Assembly (NCBI GenBank): GCA_037074705.1
Contig: CM073593.1
Coordinates: 21,766,001-21,830,000, forward strand
Direction of reading: 5' to 3'
DNA length: 64,000 bases
DNA from: Zhengitettix transpicula
Lineage: Eukaryota; Arthropoda; Insecta; Orthoptera; Tetrigidae
Of this stretch, positions 38,030 through 50,139 are shown piece after piece (the stretch's first letter is position 1; each line of letters opens with the position of its first letter). The notes under the pieces are model-generated. The model was not told where the DNA came from. It did no database searches and worked only from the letters and a program-made list of their open reading frames with translations. A program made the position numbers and the translations under genes.

Positions 38030-38455
38030 TCCACATGCCGAGGAACCTCGGCCTGTTTTGAGAGGTGTATGTACCGGCGTCACAGACCTTGGGCATACGG
38101 TAAGAGTTGTCCTCTGTTCCCATTGGAACAGTCGGCCAGCTGCCTCCTAAACTGGTCGAGGCACGGAGAAGGGAATGCTGCGACCCCACAGCAAACCCCT
38201 CTCCCACCAACGGAAGGGCGTGGGATAAGTACCAAATGCCCGACCTACCTGATGAAGGGTTTGTCCTGCATTACTTTTAGGCGAATGCCGGGTAGGATCC
38301 TTAAACTATTGCCCGGGGGCCCTAGTTAACACTTGGCTACCTTCCTCTACCCTTCCGCATCCCCCCTTTCAAATCCCTTCCTATGCTATTAAAGGGAAGT
38401 TGCCACCATGTGAATTACCCTCATGTAGCGTGTTACCCTTAAAAAAAAGAGAGAA
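38030..38455 (+). mobile_element. dispersed retroelement tail (LINE or SINE 3' region)
   Basis: A GC-rich segment bounded by AT-rich DNA and ending in a short A run (38442-38449). It contains ACTTTTAGGCGAATGCCGGG (38273-38292), matching ACTTTTAGGCAAATG in the retroelement at 8718-8732, and then a pyrimidine-rich run. I know this type of word from insect retroelement 3' ends, but cannot name the family. The overlapping frames in it are not proteins. Confidence 0.4.
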
Positions 38456-39847
38456 TTTAATCTACAGGCAGTCATGTGATTAGAACCGCCTCAAGAAAAC
38501 CGCGTTGTTGTTCTAGCGTCTTTGTTTTCGGGTTCAGTCGCACCGGGGGTGAATTCGAGATCCGGAGAACTCCAATTGACCCCTTTCCCAACTTTCCACG
38601 CGGAACTCATTTGTAGCGACAGAGACCGGGCGCCAAACAGCGACAATGGAGTCCAGCTTTGAGCGCACCTCGCTTGTTATCCGCAGTTTGTTTTTTTGTG
38701 TTCACATAGTGTATGTGCGTAGCGTGTTCGCTTTGCTCCTCTTCTGTTTTAGGCCAATTCTTTTGTACACGATCCCGTATTGAAACGCGCCATTGATGCT
38801 ATAGAAAGTGTGAGGTTGGTTTATTTTTTTGTATTTTTTGTTATGCGTGTCTGTGTACTCCTTTTGTGAGTTTGAAATAATGGAGGATTGTCTGTGTCCA
38901 TTAAACCAAATGTACATTCTACGCTTAGAGGGATTTTGTTTTCTGTTTGGTTGGCAGCGCATTATTCCTAACCTCTGTATCCATGTCGCGAAGAATGGGA
39001 GCCGCCGCGTAAATCCCTCTCCAGTTTTACTTTGATGTGTTTTAGAGAAGCAGCAAACGCTGATTGGACTATGATTAATTAATCAGATAAGCGCTTTCAA
39101 CTGTTCCAATAGAAGGCTGCGGCACAAAGCGCGAACGCGCGTTGCCTCCCTCGCTAGGCGACGGCGGGGGTGGGTTGCGGGGGCGGGGGAATTATTCGGC
39201 GACGGAGATTGTGTTCGATGTCTGTATAAGCTGATTGTGGCTCTCCCATTGAGCAGTAATAGCATCTTACAGGGGGTAATTACGGCACGTCGGCAGCGGG
39301 AATTATTGTCTACGCTCCCGCTGGTTGTGGATGGGGGGCATTATGCTTTACAAATCAGCCGCCGCTGAGTGAGCCAAAACATTTACATGACACAAACTCT
39401 GCCCTATTTGTTGTGGCATAACCTCCTCCATCCGCATCGCTCTTCTGGGAGCAAAGCTCTCGGGGCGAGAGACGTAACCACTTATTGAGGAATATACAGC
39501 AATAATACAACGCAGCGAGCGAGGTAACAGGCACTGAATGTGTCACAGAAATTGGGTTCCGCCGCGCGCGTCGCTTAAAATTGGAGACTGGGAATAGCAT
39601 TATTTGTAAGAACAATTTCGCGTTCACCAGAACGAACTTCCAGCTGACGAAGTTGGATTCGAAATACTTGTGTTAGTTTGATACCGGAAATAATTAATCA
39701 ATAAGCCGACTCGGAACGCCAATCTCACTCATCAACTGGTTATTATTCTCGTCTACAAATATGCGAATGTGCATCAACTAACATATTGACTTAAACAATG
39801 GTACGTTAAATATTTTAATCATCATAAAATATTTGTTGAAAGAATTA
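38456..39847. promoter_or_regulatory. noncoding DNA with CpG-rich islands (38500-38720, 39030-39630)
   Basis: The island at 39030-39370 is the strongest in the window: GC-rich (GGCGGGGGTGGG), with CpG clusters (AAGCGCGAACGCGCG) next to AT-rich sites. At 39072-39085 lies the perfect palindrome TGATTAATTAATCA, immediately followed by AGATAAG (39085-39091), a GATA-factor word; GGTAATTACGG lies near 39276. No coding frame is supported. It is a candidate enhancer; activity is inferred from composition and motif grammar only. Confidence 0.4.
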
Positions 39848-41080
39848 CTGATTAAAATACTGGTGTCTGTCAGCCAACAAGGCCCGAGCTTTCAAAAATT
39901 AATGTTGTCATATTAATAGCCTAATAATTTTTACCTGGATTCCATAAAATGTTATTAATGTTTATATTGAACTTCAGATAATCTTTAAAATTCATATTTC
40001 TTCTGCTTGGTCTTTTACGAAACACAGATCTCGACCGTTTGTCACTAAGACGTGTTAGTCGATTAATGATAAAAAAGGAACGCGTCAATGAACAACGTAG
40101 GCTGTAACAATCCGCTTGTTCGTGTTGAATAACATGTTTTTTTTAAAAAAAAATGCGTACAGCCGTAGATCAAAATAAAAAATATTCTGATTGAAAGAAA
40201 AAAAATTCTATACTCAACCAAAAGGCAAAAGGTTAAGATTTTTCAAAGAATATATGGATGTAAAATGTCGACCAGACCGGGAGTCGAACCCGGGACCTTC
40301 CGCTATCCTTGTAGGGAAACCGAATGACTTCTGAGGGATGGATTGGGAGTCGACGGGATTGGCTCAGAGAGCATCCGCGGAGGGACCCGGGTTCGATTCC
40401 CGGCCTTGTCGACATTTTTACATCCATATTTACTTCAATATTATTATTTAAATCCCACATTAATTTTTATAAGATTTTAAATGCTCAAATTTTAACGCTA
40501 TGAAAAACTACTTTGGCTAATATACAAGACAAATATTGACTTATGACAATAAATTAATGGCCTTCCCTAGAGAATTCATTTGAAATATTTCTTTCACCCA
40601 CAGCTGGCCAATCATATTTCGTTTGTTAATTAAATTCGAGGGCCATTCTCTCTAAAATTTAATGAAATTATTAGACAATTAATAAAACATTATTTTTTTA
40701 AAATTCAGCCCTTGCTGCTTGACTGACACCAGTATTTTAATCTGTAATTGATATTTTTAAATGATAATTAACAGGTTTGAGTGTTTTAATGATGTGCTTG
40801 ATTAAAATTTCCTGAAAAACTTAATAAGTTCTAATACAAGGACAAAATGTCTTTTAATATTTTTTTCAAAAATAAATGTCTTTTTAATTAATTATCTCAT
40901 AATATCACTAATTTTCTGACTGAATGGACATAAAATTTTATTAATATTTTTATTGAAGGTCAAATAATTTTTATAATTCATATGTCGTATGCTTGGTCTT
41001 TTACGAAACACAAATATCGTCCGTTTGTGTCGTTAAGTCGTGTTAGACGCATAATAAGAAAAAAGGAACGCTTAAATGAA
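39848..41080. mobile_element. composite nested repeat cluster
   Basis: Three overlapping relations are visible. First, 39848-39960 is an inverted copy of about 40630-40745 (shared AAAATACTGGTGTC). Second, 39939-40091 is directly repeated at 40925-41080 (shared CTTGGTCTTTTACGAAACAC). Third, 40650-40720 and 40808-40925 are inverted copies of the family seen at 4242-4512 (TTAATTGTCTAATAATTTCA). The tRNA-like palindrome 40252-40430 sits inside. This points to at least two rounds of insertion into one another. No protein is encoded. Confidence 0.6.
40252..40430. mobile_element. palindromic pair of tRNA-like (pol III) heads
   Basis: Arms 40252-40305 and about 40377-40430 are reverse complements over about 50 bp, each ending in ATATGGATGTAAAA next to a GTCGAC site. 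Each arm carries a B box: GGTTCGACTCC on the minus strand (40280-40290) and GGTTCGATTCC on the plus strand (40390-40400). An A-box-like TGGCTCAGAGAGC lies on the plus strand. The centre (about 70 bp) is not paired. This looks like two SINE or tRNA-like units head to head; neither is a complete tRNA. Confidence 0.7.
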
Positions 41081-43486
41081 AATTAATGTGCCTACACATT
41101 TAATTCAATGTGACATACATTTTCGGAAATCGTTTTGGGACAGCCAAACGTTCTCAGCACTGGTAATACATCTCGTATTCTATATATAAAATTCCATATT
41201 TTTAAGGGTTTCGGTTTTTCTGTATTTTTACTAATTGAGAACTACAGCAGCAAAATATTGGGAATTATTACAGACAAATTTATTGAATAGTTATGAACTT
41301 TGTAAATATTCAAAAGAAGTAATTCGATATATGGTTTATTTCGTCAGAAACTTTATATCGCCTATCCGATTTCATTTGATTATTTTGGGTTTATATTTTT
41401 GAAAATTTATTATTTATTTTATTTATTTAGTTTTAATTATTTCCACCATAGAACTAAAGATCAATTGTTCTTAATTATATCAACCCACAAATTAAATATT
41501 CAGAGCGGCCATATCTTTGTCTTCTAGAACACGTAAACATTCCTTTGCATTTTCTTCAATGAATTGTCCAGGACAACCAAAGCAGATTTGCAGTTCAACC
41601 TAATGTTGTTACCACTGGAAAAGGACATCCTAACTACAACAGGGGCCATCTTTGTTCGCATCGCTTCCTCACCCCCTCCTCCATCCTCACCCCAACTCCT
41701 TCTATCTTTATATAGACATCTTTTTGATACAATCTTACTTCTGTGTTATTTTTCTTTTCGCTTCCATTAAAATAAAGTAGAGTTTCGTTTTCCTTCTTGT
41801 TTGGAACAAAAACTTTCCTTTCATGGGCGGTTCTTTATTTCTGGGGCGCTGAATGACAGGCGAGGAGAGAAATAAGAGAGTGAGAGAGACGAAAAGAGAT
41901 CGCATTACGGTTATTGCACGCTCGCATCTCAAAGGTGTTCGTCTTTCAAAAAAAAAATAAAGTAAAAAAAGGCGAGCGAAGAAAGGAACTCGTAATGAAT
42001 CGACAAGATAATGAAGTACATTAACGTTGTGCCCCCGTGGAACAAAGTTAGAAGGGAGAAGCAAAGTAGATGGAAATTGTAGCCGGGGACACGGAAATAA
42101 TCGTCTATGAGAAATGTAAAGTGTTTCTTTTTTTCCCTCGTTTGTATTTGTTCACTGCCGCGAATCTGACTTACGAGAAAAAGGCCGCACCACCGTTGCC
42201 GGAGTTATAAATGAAAAGCAGAGGAACTTAACAAAATATATTTTATATAGACATCATCTCAGACGTAAAAGGGGGACGTACTACACCATGAATTGTTTAC
42301 GACAATTCTCTTGCTTTTCAGTTAAGACACACACAAAACTTTCTACAACCTTAAGACGAATCAGAGTAATTTCAAGAACAAACACCGCCACTTCGCAACA
42401 AGTAAGAGACAACACGAACAAAACTTTTGTTGCCAGCTTTCGTGTTTGATGTTCCCTGTTTTACTGGACTAAGAGAAAGACTGTGTCAACACGGATCTTA
42501 ATTATAGCGGCGAGGTTTTCCGTACTCCAACTTGTTAACAATCATTCTAGCTTCTCTTATGTTACGCCTGAGTATCATCCAAGAACATTAACAAATTATT
42601 TATTCACTAACGATAATAACAAGTATGGAGCTCCACTTTTACGTACTCAAAAAGTGTCAAGAGAAAGGCGTCAAAAATACGATTTAATGAAGTTCATGTT
42701 GTTTCCAGACATTTTTGGCACCGTACTGTAGTATTTAATGGTCAAACGTGTTGCAAACAGCGTATTCTTGTACCATAAATCACTTTGGACAGAAAAAATA
42801 TTGGTAAAAAAATGAGAAAATTTTGAACACTTTGATCAGAAAAAAAAACATTTTTCAGACCATGTAAAAATACTGCTAAATTAATGCCGAAATACACGTC
42901 CAATATATTAAAATGTCGAGCATGCAGCGAGTTCCCTTATAACAACTCAATATTGTCGTATTTTTTTTTTTGCTGAAAAGTGAAATTTTTTTAAACAATT
43001 CGATCAGAAAAATACTTATTCTACACAATGTGAAAGTACCGCTAAAAATGAGAAAATTTGAAACACTTTTATAATAATTTTTTTCTAGATTACGAGAAAA
43101 TACTGCTAAATTATTGCTCATACACTCATTAAAACTCAATTCAACTAGAAAAAAATTGCCAAAGAAAACATTACTGAAATACTGAAAAGCATTATTCACT
43201 TTCAAAATTCGTCTCATTTATCAGGTTCTCCCACAAATTACCTGTTTATTGTTGGCAAAACGTCGTATGAACCGATTTTTTTTTGTTTAATGAATAATAA
43301 ATTTTACTGAAATATTGGCTGAATTGTTTATTTATTAATCAAATGATAATTGCCGTATAATGTTAAGTATTAATATATTTCTTGTTACTCAATTAACAGT
43401 ATTCACAGCTCGATATCTTCTACTTAGTCAATGTTTATAATAATATGTTTTTACAGTTTAAAACTACATATATATATATATTAAAA
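41081..43486. other. noncoding DNA
   Basis: AT-rich, with a moderate-GC segment at 41640-42070 (pyrimidine-rich CACCCCCTCC, then GAGAGAGACGAAAAG) and another at 42160-42740. Small frames at 41564-41770, 41735-42064 and 42483-42731 are not recognisable. A degenerate tandem repeat at 42805-43130 is listed separately. Confidence 0.4.
42805..43130. repeat. degenerate tandem repeat, about three copies
   Basis: AATGAGAAAATTT(T)GAA, then a CGATCAGAAAAA-type word, then TGTGAAA(A/G)TA(C)CGCTAAA or AAAATACTGCTAAATTA recur near 42810, 42995 and 43047. The copies are very eroded and embedded in A-rich DNA. Confidence 0.5.
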
Positions 43487-43818
43487 TAATTGATGACCTT
43501 ATAAAGACACACTTTATTTTTTATTATACCACGTTTCGACACCTTTTGTATGTTATTAAGGTATTTTCCTACAGATGAGATATTTACAATTTTGATTGTA
43601 CAAATTTCAAGTTAACCTTCAAAATGTCATTTTTAGTCTTGACTAGTGTGCCTCGGACTCCCCCCCCCCTCCCCCCGTTCAAAAAACTGTGTGAATTTCA
43701 TAACTTGTGCTAGTTTACTGTGTTTATTTGGTAAGTTATTTGTAATTTATTTGTCTACTGCTCCTTGCTTTTGTACAATCATACTATAAATAAAAAGTGT
43801 CTATAAGGTCATCAATTG
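43487..43818. mobile_element. foldback/MITE-like element
   Basis: Terminal inverted repeats TTGATGACCTTATAAAGACA (43490-43509) and its near-complement (43792-43816). On the minus strand, near the left end, GGTGTC (43538-43543) is followed by GAAACG (43532-43537), with a facing half-stem ATACC downstream of CTGTAGGA (43550-43566): the same CTGA-stem-GAAAC design. The ends match those of 8365-8592. The C-rich run at 43660-43678 lies in the interior. No protein is encoded. Confidence 0.7.
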
Positions 43819-45419
43819 TTTTATTAATTCAAAAAATACGTTAACTGAAAATTTGTAATCTATATATTTGTAATTAAGAAAAATAATTAAATTAATGAAT
43901 AAATGTTGGAAAAAGAGGTGTGATTCTGAATATACATGTATAAATCTCCTATATTTTCTCCCGCCGCCATGGTTTTATAGTCAAAGAAATTCCACTCTAC
44001 CAATTGATACAGACCACTCAAAAAAGTTTTAAGAAACCTTATTATCTCTATTTATGGTAACTTAAATGAAAGATGGGAACCGTGTCGATGTTTTGGGGTA
44101 ATAATTCGTACTATTATGTCTGACATTTTAACGATTACATTTATTGCTCAATCTTTTCTTTTCAACTTGCATTAAATTTTAATAGAATTTTCTGAGAAAC
44201 TCAAAAGGCGCAAATTGAATCTATCAACCTAGTTGGATACAGATACATTTAATCAATTTTTTTCCTGTTTGGCCAAAGCTGTAATTATATTAATTAAAAA
44301 TAATTTGACATATTTCCTTGGTACGATTGGATATAACTTTTTTTTCTCTGTGAAGTCTCTTAAAGCCCAATCTAATCTTGCGAAACCATTGTCAGGAGTG
44401 TTTCCGCGGGGTCCGCTTCGCTACTGACTTGTTAATTTGTACTTTATTACGGGCAAGTCTGCAGGGGTGTGGGACCGTGTCTCCCCTGACTCGAACAAAG
44501 TCTGCCGTTTTACGAACCCCTTTCCGAGTCCGCTACCCCCGGCCGTGATCGTAGGTGATAACTCTATTTCCGTTGCGCCCTTGTTTAGAGTTTTTATCTT
44601 CTCCCCTCGCTTGCAGATGATTGACGTGCTGCGCGGAGCACAAAGGGACGCCTTGAGGGATGCAACACGTGTGTCCCACGTGGTGTGCAGGGGCCCACTG
44701 TCCGAGTTGCCGATGTTGAAATTCCGCGAACGCACGCCAACACTACACATTAAATGTTGTCTCTGAATAATTATACGGTTCCGTACCGTCATCAGCATTT
44801 CCCCTTCAAACTAAATTAACAGAAATTTATTTCACTATAGGGCAGCCGTCGTCGACGTCACATGAGAACCCAATTTCTCAGACATTTTCCACTGCCAGTA
44901 TTTCACTTCCATCATCATTGTGTCACGTTCCTCATTTCACAACACGACTCATTGAATATTTTCTCTCTTTTTCTCTCTCTCAGCTTTACTCGATCCATTA
45001 AGTATGTATCATTCTATTCAGGTTTTCTTAATCCAACACTTGTCGGAGACATTTTCATCTTTCTGTCGTACACATCGTTGTCCACTTTTTTCGTCTTCAT
45101 AATTCTGATGTATTAAATTGGTGTTCAGTTATGAAAGAACGAAGACAAAGCTAGATTGATGAAAAAATACCATCATTTCTCACCCTCAACTACGCTAACG
45201 ATGTACGAGAGTCGAATTATGAGCAATAATCAGTTGTTGTTTTTTTGGCAAATTGAATTCGAATTCTACAGACGTACCTTTGCAAATATTAACCGCCTTT
45301 TACTGAGGAAACTTACTCAGAGATTTGATTAACACTAGCTGGTTGACGCAAATATTATAACGAAAGCTTTTGTCACAAAGATTCGGCCAAAATGTATTCT
45401 AATAAGATAAAATACCTAA
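43819..45419. other. noncoding DNA with a GC-richer patch (44380-44770)
   Basis: The patch has long frames on both strands (109 and 125 codons) because of base composition; neither translation is recognisable. The rest is AT-rich. Nothing else is seen. Confidence 0.4.
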
Positions 45420-45570
45420 ACAAGCTCTTGTGTTTTTAATTTTCTTAGCTCCTGAAGAAAGGAACAAGGTTTCCAGAAACCTTGTGTGGTATTTATATCA
45501 TCACTTCTTTTGTCTGTATTTGGCTATTTCATCGTATTATTAATTTCCAAACCCGACATATACTTTTAAT
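45420..45570 (+). mobile_element. solo family C arm with complete core
   Basis: Matches the right arms of 12230-12510 and 32230-32490 but has no inverted partner nearby. Core: CTGAAGA (45452-45458), AA, GGAA, CAAGG, TTTCC, A, GAAACC (45476-45481). It continues with GTGTGGTATTTATATCATCA and CTTCTTTTGTCTGTATTTGG. The intact stem makes it the best preserved family C copy. Confidence 0.65.
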
Positions 45571-48500
45571 TTTAAAATGTATACTATTTATGGGATATTT
45601 CTCTGGTCTATTTTTTTTTCATTACGCGTTACGTCCCTCATTGTTTTTCTTCATTATTCCTTGCTACTTTTTGGCTCCATCAACAAAGTTACCGCACTGT
45701 TTCATCCGCGCTTACTCTTGACAACATAGAGTTTGGTTACGTATCAATAACATTCCCCGTACAAACAAAAGAAAATTTGGCAGACTGAACTATGTTTTAA
45801 CATTTCAAAAAGCGGATGACGATTAAATACAGCCACAAATTTATTTACCACTGTTGTGTTTCTGTAAAGCGAACAAAATCTTTCTCGGAAGCAGTTAAAT
45901 TCAGATTTTGTAACGTCTCAGACTGCAGATTTTGAAAAATTCTAAAAAAAAAGACGAAAACAATTTCGACGAAACGGTCCGACTGTTTTCTTGTGAAAAT
46001 CGAACCGAGTGACAGTGTTAAAACGATTTTAGGTTTAAACGAAAATTCTTTAAATCTAAGCAATGCATAGCCAATAGTGATTTTTACGTCCGTTCATTCT
46101 TACTTCTGTGATTTAGTCACTGGGTTTAATCCTTGGTGGATCCAGCAGGTCAATAAATACTAAAACCACGTTGTTAGTTTCGGTTTCTGTTCCCGAGCTG
46201 GACATATACTAGGAAAGCATTTTTAACCGATTACGTAGATCACGTAAAATCTTAAATATTCGAGGAACGTAATATGTACGCGTTGCTTACAAAAAGAACG
46301 ACAGTGCCATACATTAAAATTAGGATATATATTTAATAAAGCTCAGAGTGAAAATACGGTATTATTATATTTTAAAAATAAATGCGACATGCTGCACAAC
46401 ATTTTGATTAAGTGTAAATGAACTTGTTAGGGAATCAAATTCGTTGACGAAAGTGGACTGTCAGTCGGGGTCGAAGGCTTGTCACTACTAGGACGCACAT
46501 CTCATCGTAATTGCAGAATCCTTGCCAACGTCAACAAATATTCACGCGATATTCCATTAGCGACATGCGAAGAACGTTTCAGCATTAAAATAAGGGAACA
46601 AGAGTTGGTATATTGATCAGCCGCAGAAAAAAGTGTCAGTCATCCGTTTTATTGTTTGCGTACAAATCATGCATTATAATTAATTAGCAACATTAGGTTG
46701 CCAAAAATTCTTTTAAACGTTCGAGAGGAATCTGAAATTAAATACGTCGTTTCCAATTTACTTTGAAAGATATGTTCATAACATTTAAAAATAATTGATG
46801 AAGATGAATTTAAGCGAAGTTTCTTTAAAACTCCGAAACTTCTGCCTACTTTTTATTGGTCTAATATCCAGTCTATATTTGAGTGCAACTCGTTTTCATA
46901 ACTTCTATTAATTTCCCAACACGTGAATATAGCTGTATATTTTAAAATGTAGCAACAGTGATATAATAATTATTTATGCATTTCAATTTTTGATTCACGA
47001 CGATTGTCACAATATTGGGATTACGTCCAGCATTGCTCATCAAACAATTGAGGAGGTAGTTTATGGGTTACGAAATAAAACTTAAATTCGGATTATGGCT
47101 CTATCGAGAGAATCCTCAACACAAGTCCATGGCATTACTATTTGGAATCGTGTTATATAACTACAACACAAAATTTGTGGAATTTTTTACTCATGAATAG
47201 ATCTGCCGTGTTGTAGAGAAGGAGACATTTATTTGAATAATATTTTCGATCAAATTAAGCGTTTAAGTTCATAAATCACACTGTACGGCTAGGAAGCTAT
47301 TATAATTAGAAGTAGTAAAAATTTAACATAATGTTTTATTGAATGGTATAATTTGTGAATTTCTTGCATATTAAACCTCATGCTTGAAAGGTCTCCAGAG
47401 ACCAAATAAAACATATCCATGCTCCGGTGTTTTAACTTCGATATTTTTTTGCGTAAAATTTAAATGTATTTCCTATATCCAATGGATACATTTCAATGAT
47501 TCTTAGTTGTATTTTATACTGAATAAATTTGGACGCTTATCGGAACACAAAGTTTTAAATGAAGATTTTGGAAAACTGTCAGACGGGAACCTTTGCTCAT
47601 TTATAATTAAATACAGTGGAACAAGTGTCGTTCTCTTGTACACATTAGTTTCTTTGAGGTTTGTCAACGGAGTTAATTATCTAAGCAGGTGACCATCGTC
47701 AAGCAAATAGGGTAAACAAGATTCTTTTTCGGACGCTATCCATATTCAGTAAAAATGACATCATCTAACGCGTGCCTGGCGTTACAAGCACTCGTTCGGG
47801 TTTTGAAAATTGTTTACCTGGATACCGCGACGCATCATCTGTCATTCTCGCTTTTGCCGGGAAGCGCGTCAAGTGCTTGAAATGGATTTTAATGATCGCG
47901 AGACAACGACGCCGGCCGGTTTTTGAGTGACACAATGTTCCGGAAGGTCCCCGAGGCTGCCATTGAGGCCGTATCTAATTGCCATTTGGCTGACAAATAA
48001 AGGCGCCTATCGACTCGTGCGTTGCACGTTTCATTCAAAAGTGCTTGGCCTCTTCGGCCGAAACAATTGGCGCCTGTGCGCATGCTCGCCACACACAAAC
48101 AGTTTCATTCAGAAAGGCAGCAGGAAGAAATCCATCACGACGCATAATGACCGCGGCTAAGAAGCACCCTTTTTGTTCTCGCCACTCCTGCTTATCTGCC
48201 CTCGTCGTCGACGGCAGAGAGAAGGAAAAGAAAAACGAAACAAACCCCGCGTTCCGGAACTTATTTAAAGATATATGAGGAATAGTTGTATTATGTTGCT
48301 GCGGATAAAGAAGAGCCTCCACATTTGTCAGTGGACAAGGCGGGGAGCTCAGAGGAAAAGGAATCTAGGCGGAAATGAGCTTTGTGGATCGCGCTAATCA
48401 ATTTTCCACTTCCGAGAAACATTATACGAGATTACGATCCATGCTCATAAGTTATCTCAAGTACCACAAACAAGGATTCACAATTATTATCGTGTTTAGC

Positions 48501-49299
48501 AGTACTCGTGTAGATTTTTACGGTGTTTGAAAGTAGCAGTTAGTCTGGAAGTCATCTCACCCAACTTTAGATACTATTGCAGTGAATTTTTGGGACATAG
48601 GGATCGGAATTTTCTGTTATTATTACCGTTTTGATATCTGAGCCGTCAGGTTGACAAGCCTCTCAACACCAGGTTCGTACTGAAGTGACTAAGTCACTTT
48701 AATTGAAAATAGATATTCAGCCCCCCCAAAAAATAAAAAAAGATGACTACGAAATTTTAAAATAACCTTTACGTGTTTTAGGACAGTTACTTCTCGTATT
48801 TAGTGGATAATAACATAACTGTTAGTACAACCCCAAATGCATCTGCTGGTGTCTAAGAGAGCTAATTTGTGATGTAGATATGAAACAACATACACTTAAG
48901 AAAATGTAAAATTTTTGGCATCCGTGGACACGTTGAAACACGCTTTTCCTAGCTTTCTGTGAGTCAACCCCTCAAGCCAGATTTTTCTACCCGCCGGTCA
49001 GCTTCAGAATATTTATTTTCTGTGTTTTATAGTTTCTTTTTCCAAGAAGGAAAATTTACGTACCATTCTCACGATATTATAATTGCAGTTAAATAATAAT
49101 TATACAATTAATGTGAATTATTGATAAACCCGACCTAATTATATTTATGTTGAATATGTGCAACATCATGAGCCAAAATGACTTTGGTCACGTATGATAT
49201 TTTTTTGGTTGCTTTTCCGTATTGTATTCACCAAAATACACCTTAAAAAATTATGCACTTAAGGGTTAAAATATTTTGAAGTGAAGTGTGTTGAAATTT
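45571..49299. other. noncoding DNA with one CpG-rich island
   Basis: No exon is recognised. The island at 47880-48330 is described separately. Outside it the block is AT-rich, with unremarkable frames at 45845-46063 and 47507-47692. Confidence 0.45.
47880..48330. promoter_or_regulatory. CpG-rich island, candidate regulatory element
   Basis: About 450 bp of even to GC-rich sequence flanked by AT-rich DNA, about 4.5 kb before the first SoxD exon found here. It contains AAACAATTGG (48061-48070, a SOX-type AACAAT core), TCTAATTGCC (homeodomain-like), GGCGCC twice and a GGCC-rich small hairpin (TGGCCTCTTCGGCC). Several overlapping frames exist on both strands, none recognisable. It could be an intronic enhancer of SoxD; inference. 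Confidence 0.35.
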
Positions 49300-49545
49300 A
49301 ATTGAGCTGCCAGGTCGGAATTTTGAAGACAGAAACCAACTCCAAATAGAAAAATACAGATATGCTTTCTGAAATAAATATATTTAATACTTAAATTCAA
49401 ATATAATTTTCAGCGCGATTTAAGATTCTATATTCCATATATTTACTAAAATAAATACTATTTTGCTTTTTGGAGTTGGCTTCTCCAAAAATTTTCTGTC
49501 TTTCATATTCCGATCTTCCCGCTCAATAAAATTAGGCATAACCAT
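49300..49545. mobile_element. MITE-like element with long inverted ends, family E
   Basis: The left end (about 49300-49350: AATTGAGCTGCCAGGTCGGA, GACAGAAA, CCAACTCCAAA) is the inverted counterpart of the right end (about 49475-49540). A third copy of the same end, without its partner, lies at 50605-50670. The AT-rich interior has no coding frame. Confidence 0.65.
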
Positions 49546-50139
49546 ATGCTTTCATTAATTAATATATTTGCAGTTTTTATATTACATTAGAAAATTATGT
49601 TATTTATGTAATAGAATCTATCTATTGTATATCCTGAAAATCAAATAAACTGCTAATATAAGAATTAATGTTAAGGTAAAATGTATTTTGAAAGTAAAAA
49701 ATATAAATTATCCTTAAAGAGAATCGTGCATTGAAAATAATTATTGAAGGATGAAAATTTGGCAAGGCCAATGAATGAGATAATGAAGTGGGAACTGTTT
49801 GCGTTTTATATCAGAAAATTATGAAAAGGAAAAAAGGAGTTAGAAATATATTTTGAAAGAAACAAAAAATCAAGATGTCTATCATATACAAAATTAAAAT
49901 CAATATGATTTAAAAACTAATTATAAGATTGATATATATTTCTTTAAAGAAAATAATTTACAATTATAGAAAATTTAATCAGAAAATAAAAATGTACATT
50001 TAAAATTAAAATAAATTAATAATTACACGTATCAGAAAATAATTATATAAGATTGTAAATTAGTTTAAGTGGTTTCTGATAGGTTGTACGGTTGATATAG
50101 GTTCTATAAGACGTAAACATTGTGACGTCAGTTGGAGCT
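49546..50139. other. AT-rich noncoding DNA
   Basis: Very AT-rich, A-biased on the plus strand; no feature recognised. Confidence 0.55.

Noticed and set aside
40252..40430. Two functional tRNA genes
   Set aside because: Only B boxes and one A-box-like word are clear; the arms do not fold into complete cloverleafs and they are mirror copies.
44421..44798. Overlapping 125- and 109-codon frames on opposite strands
   Set aside because: Both open because the patch is GC-rich; neither translation resembles a known protein.
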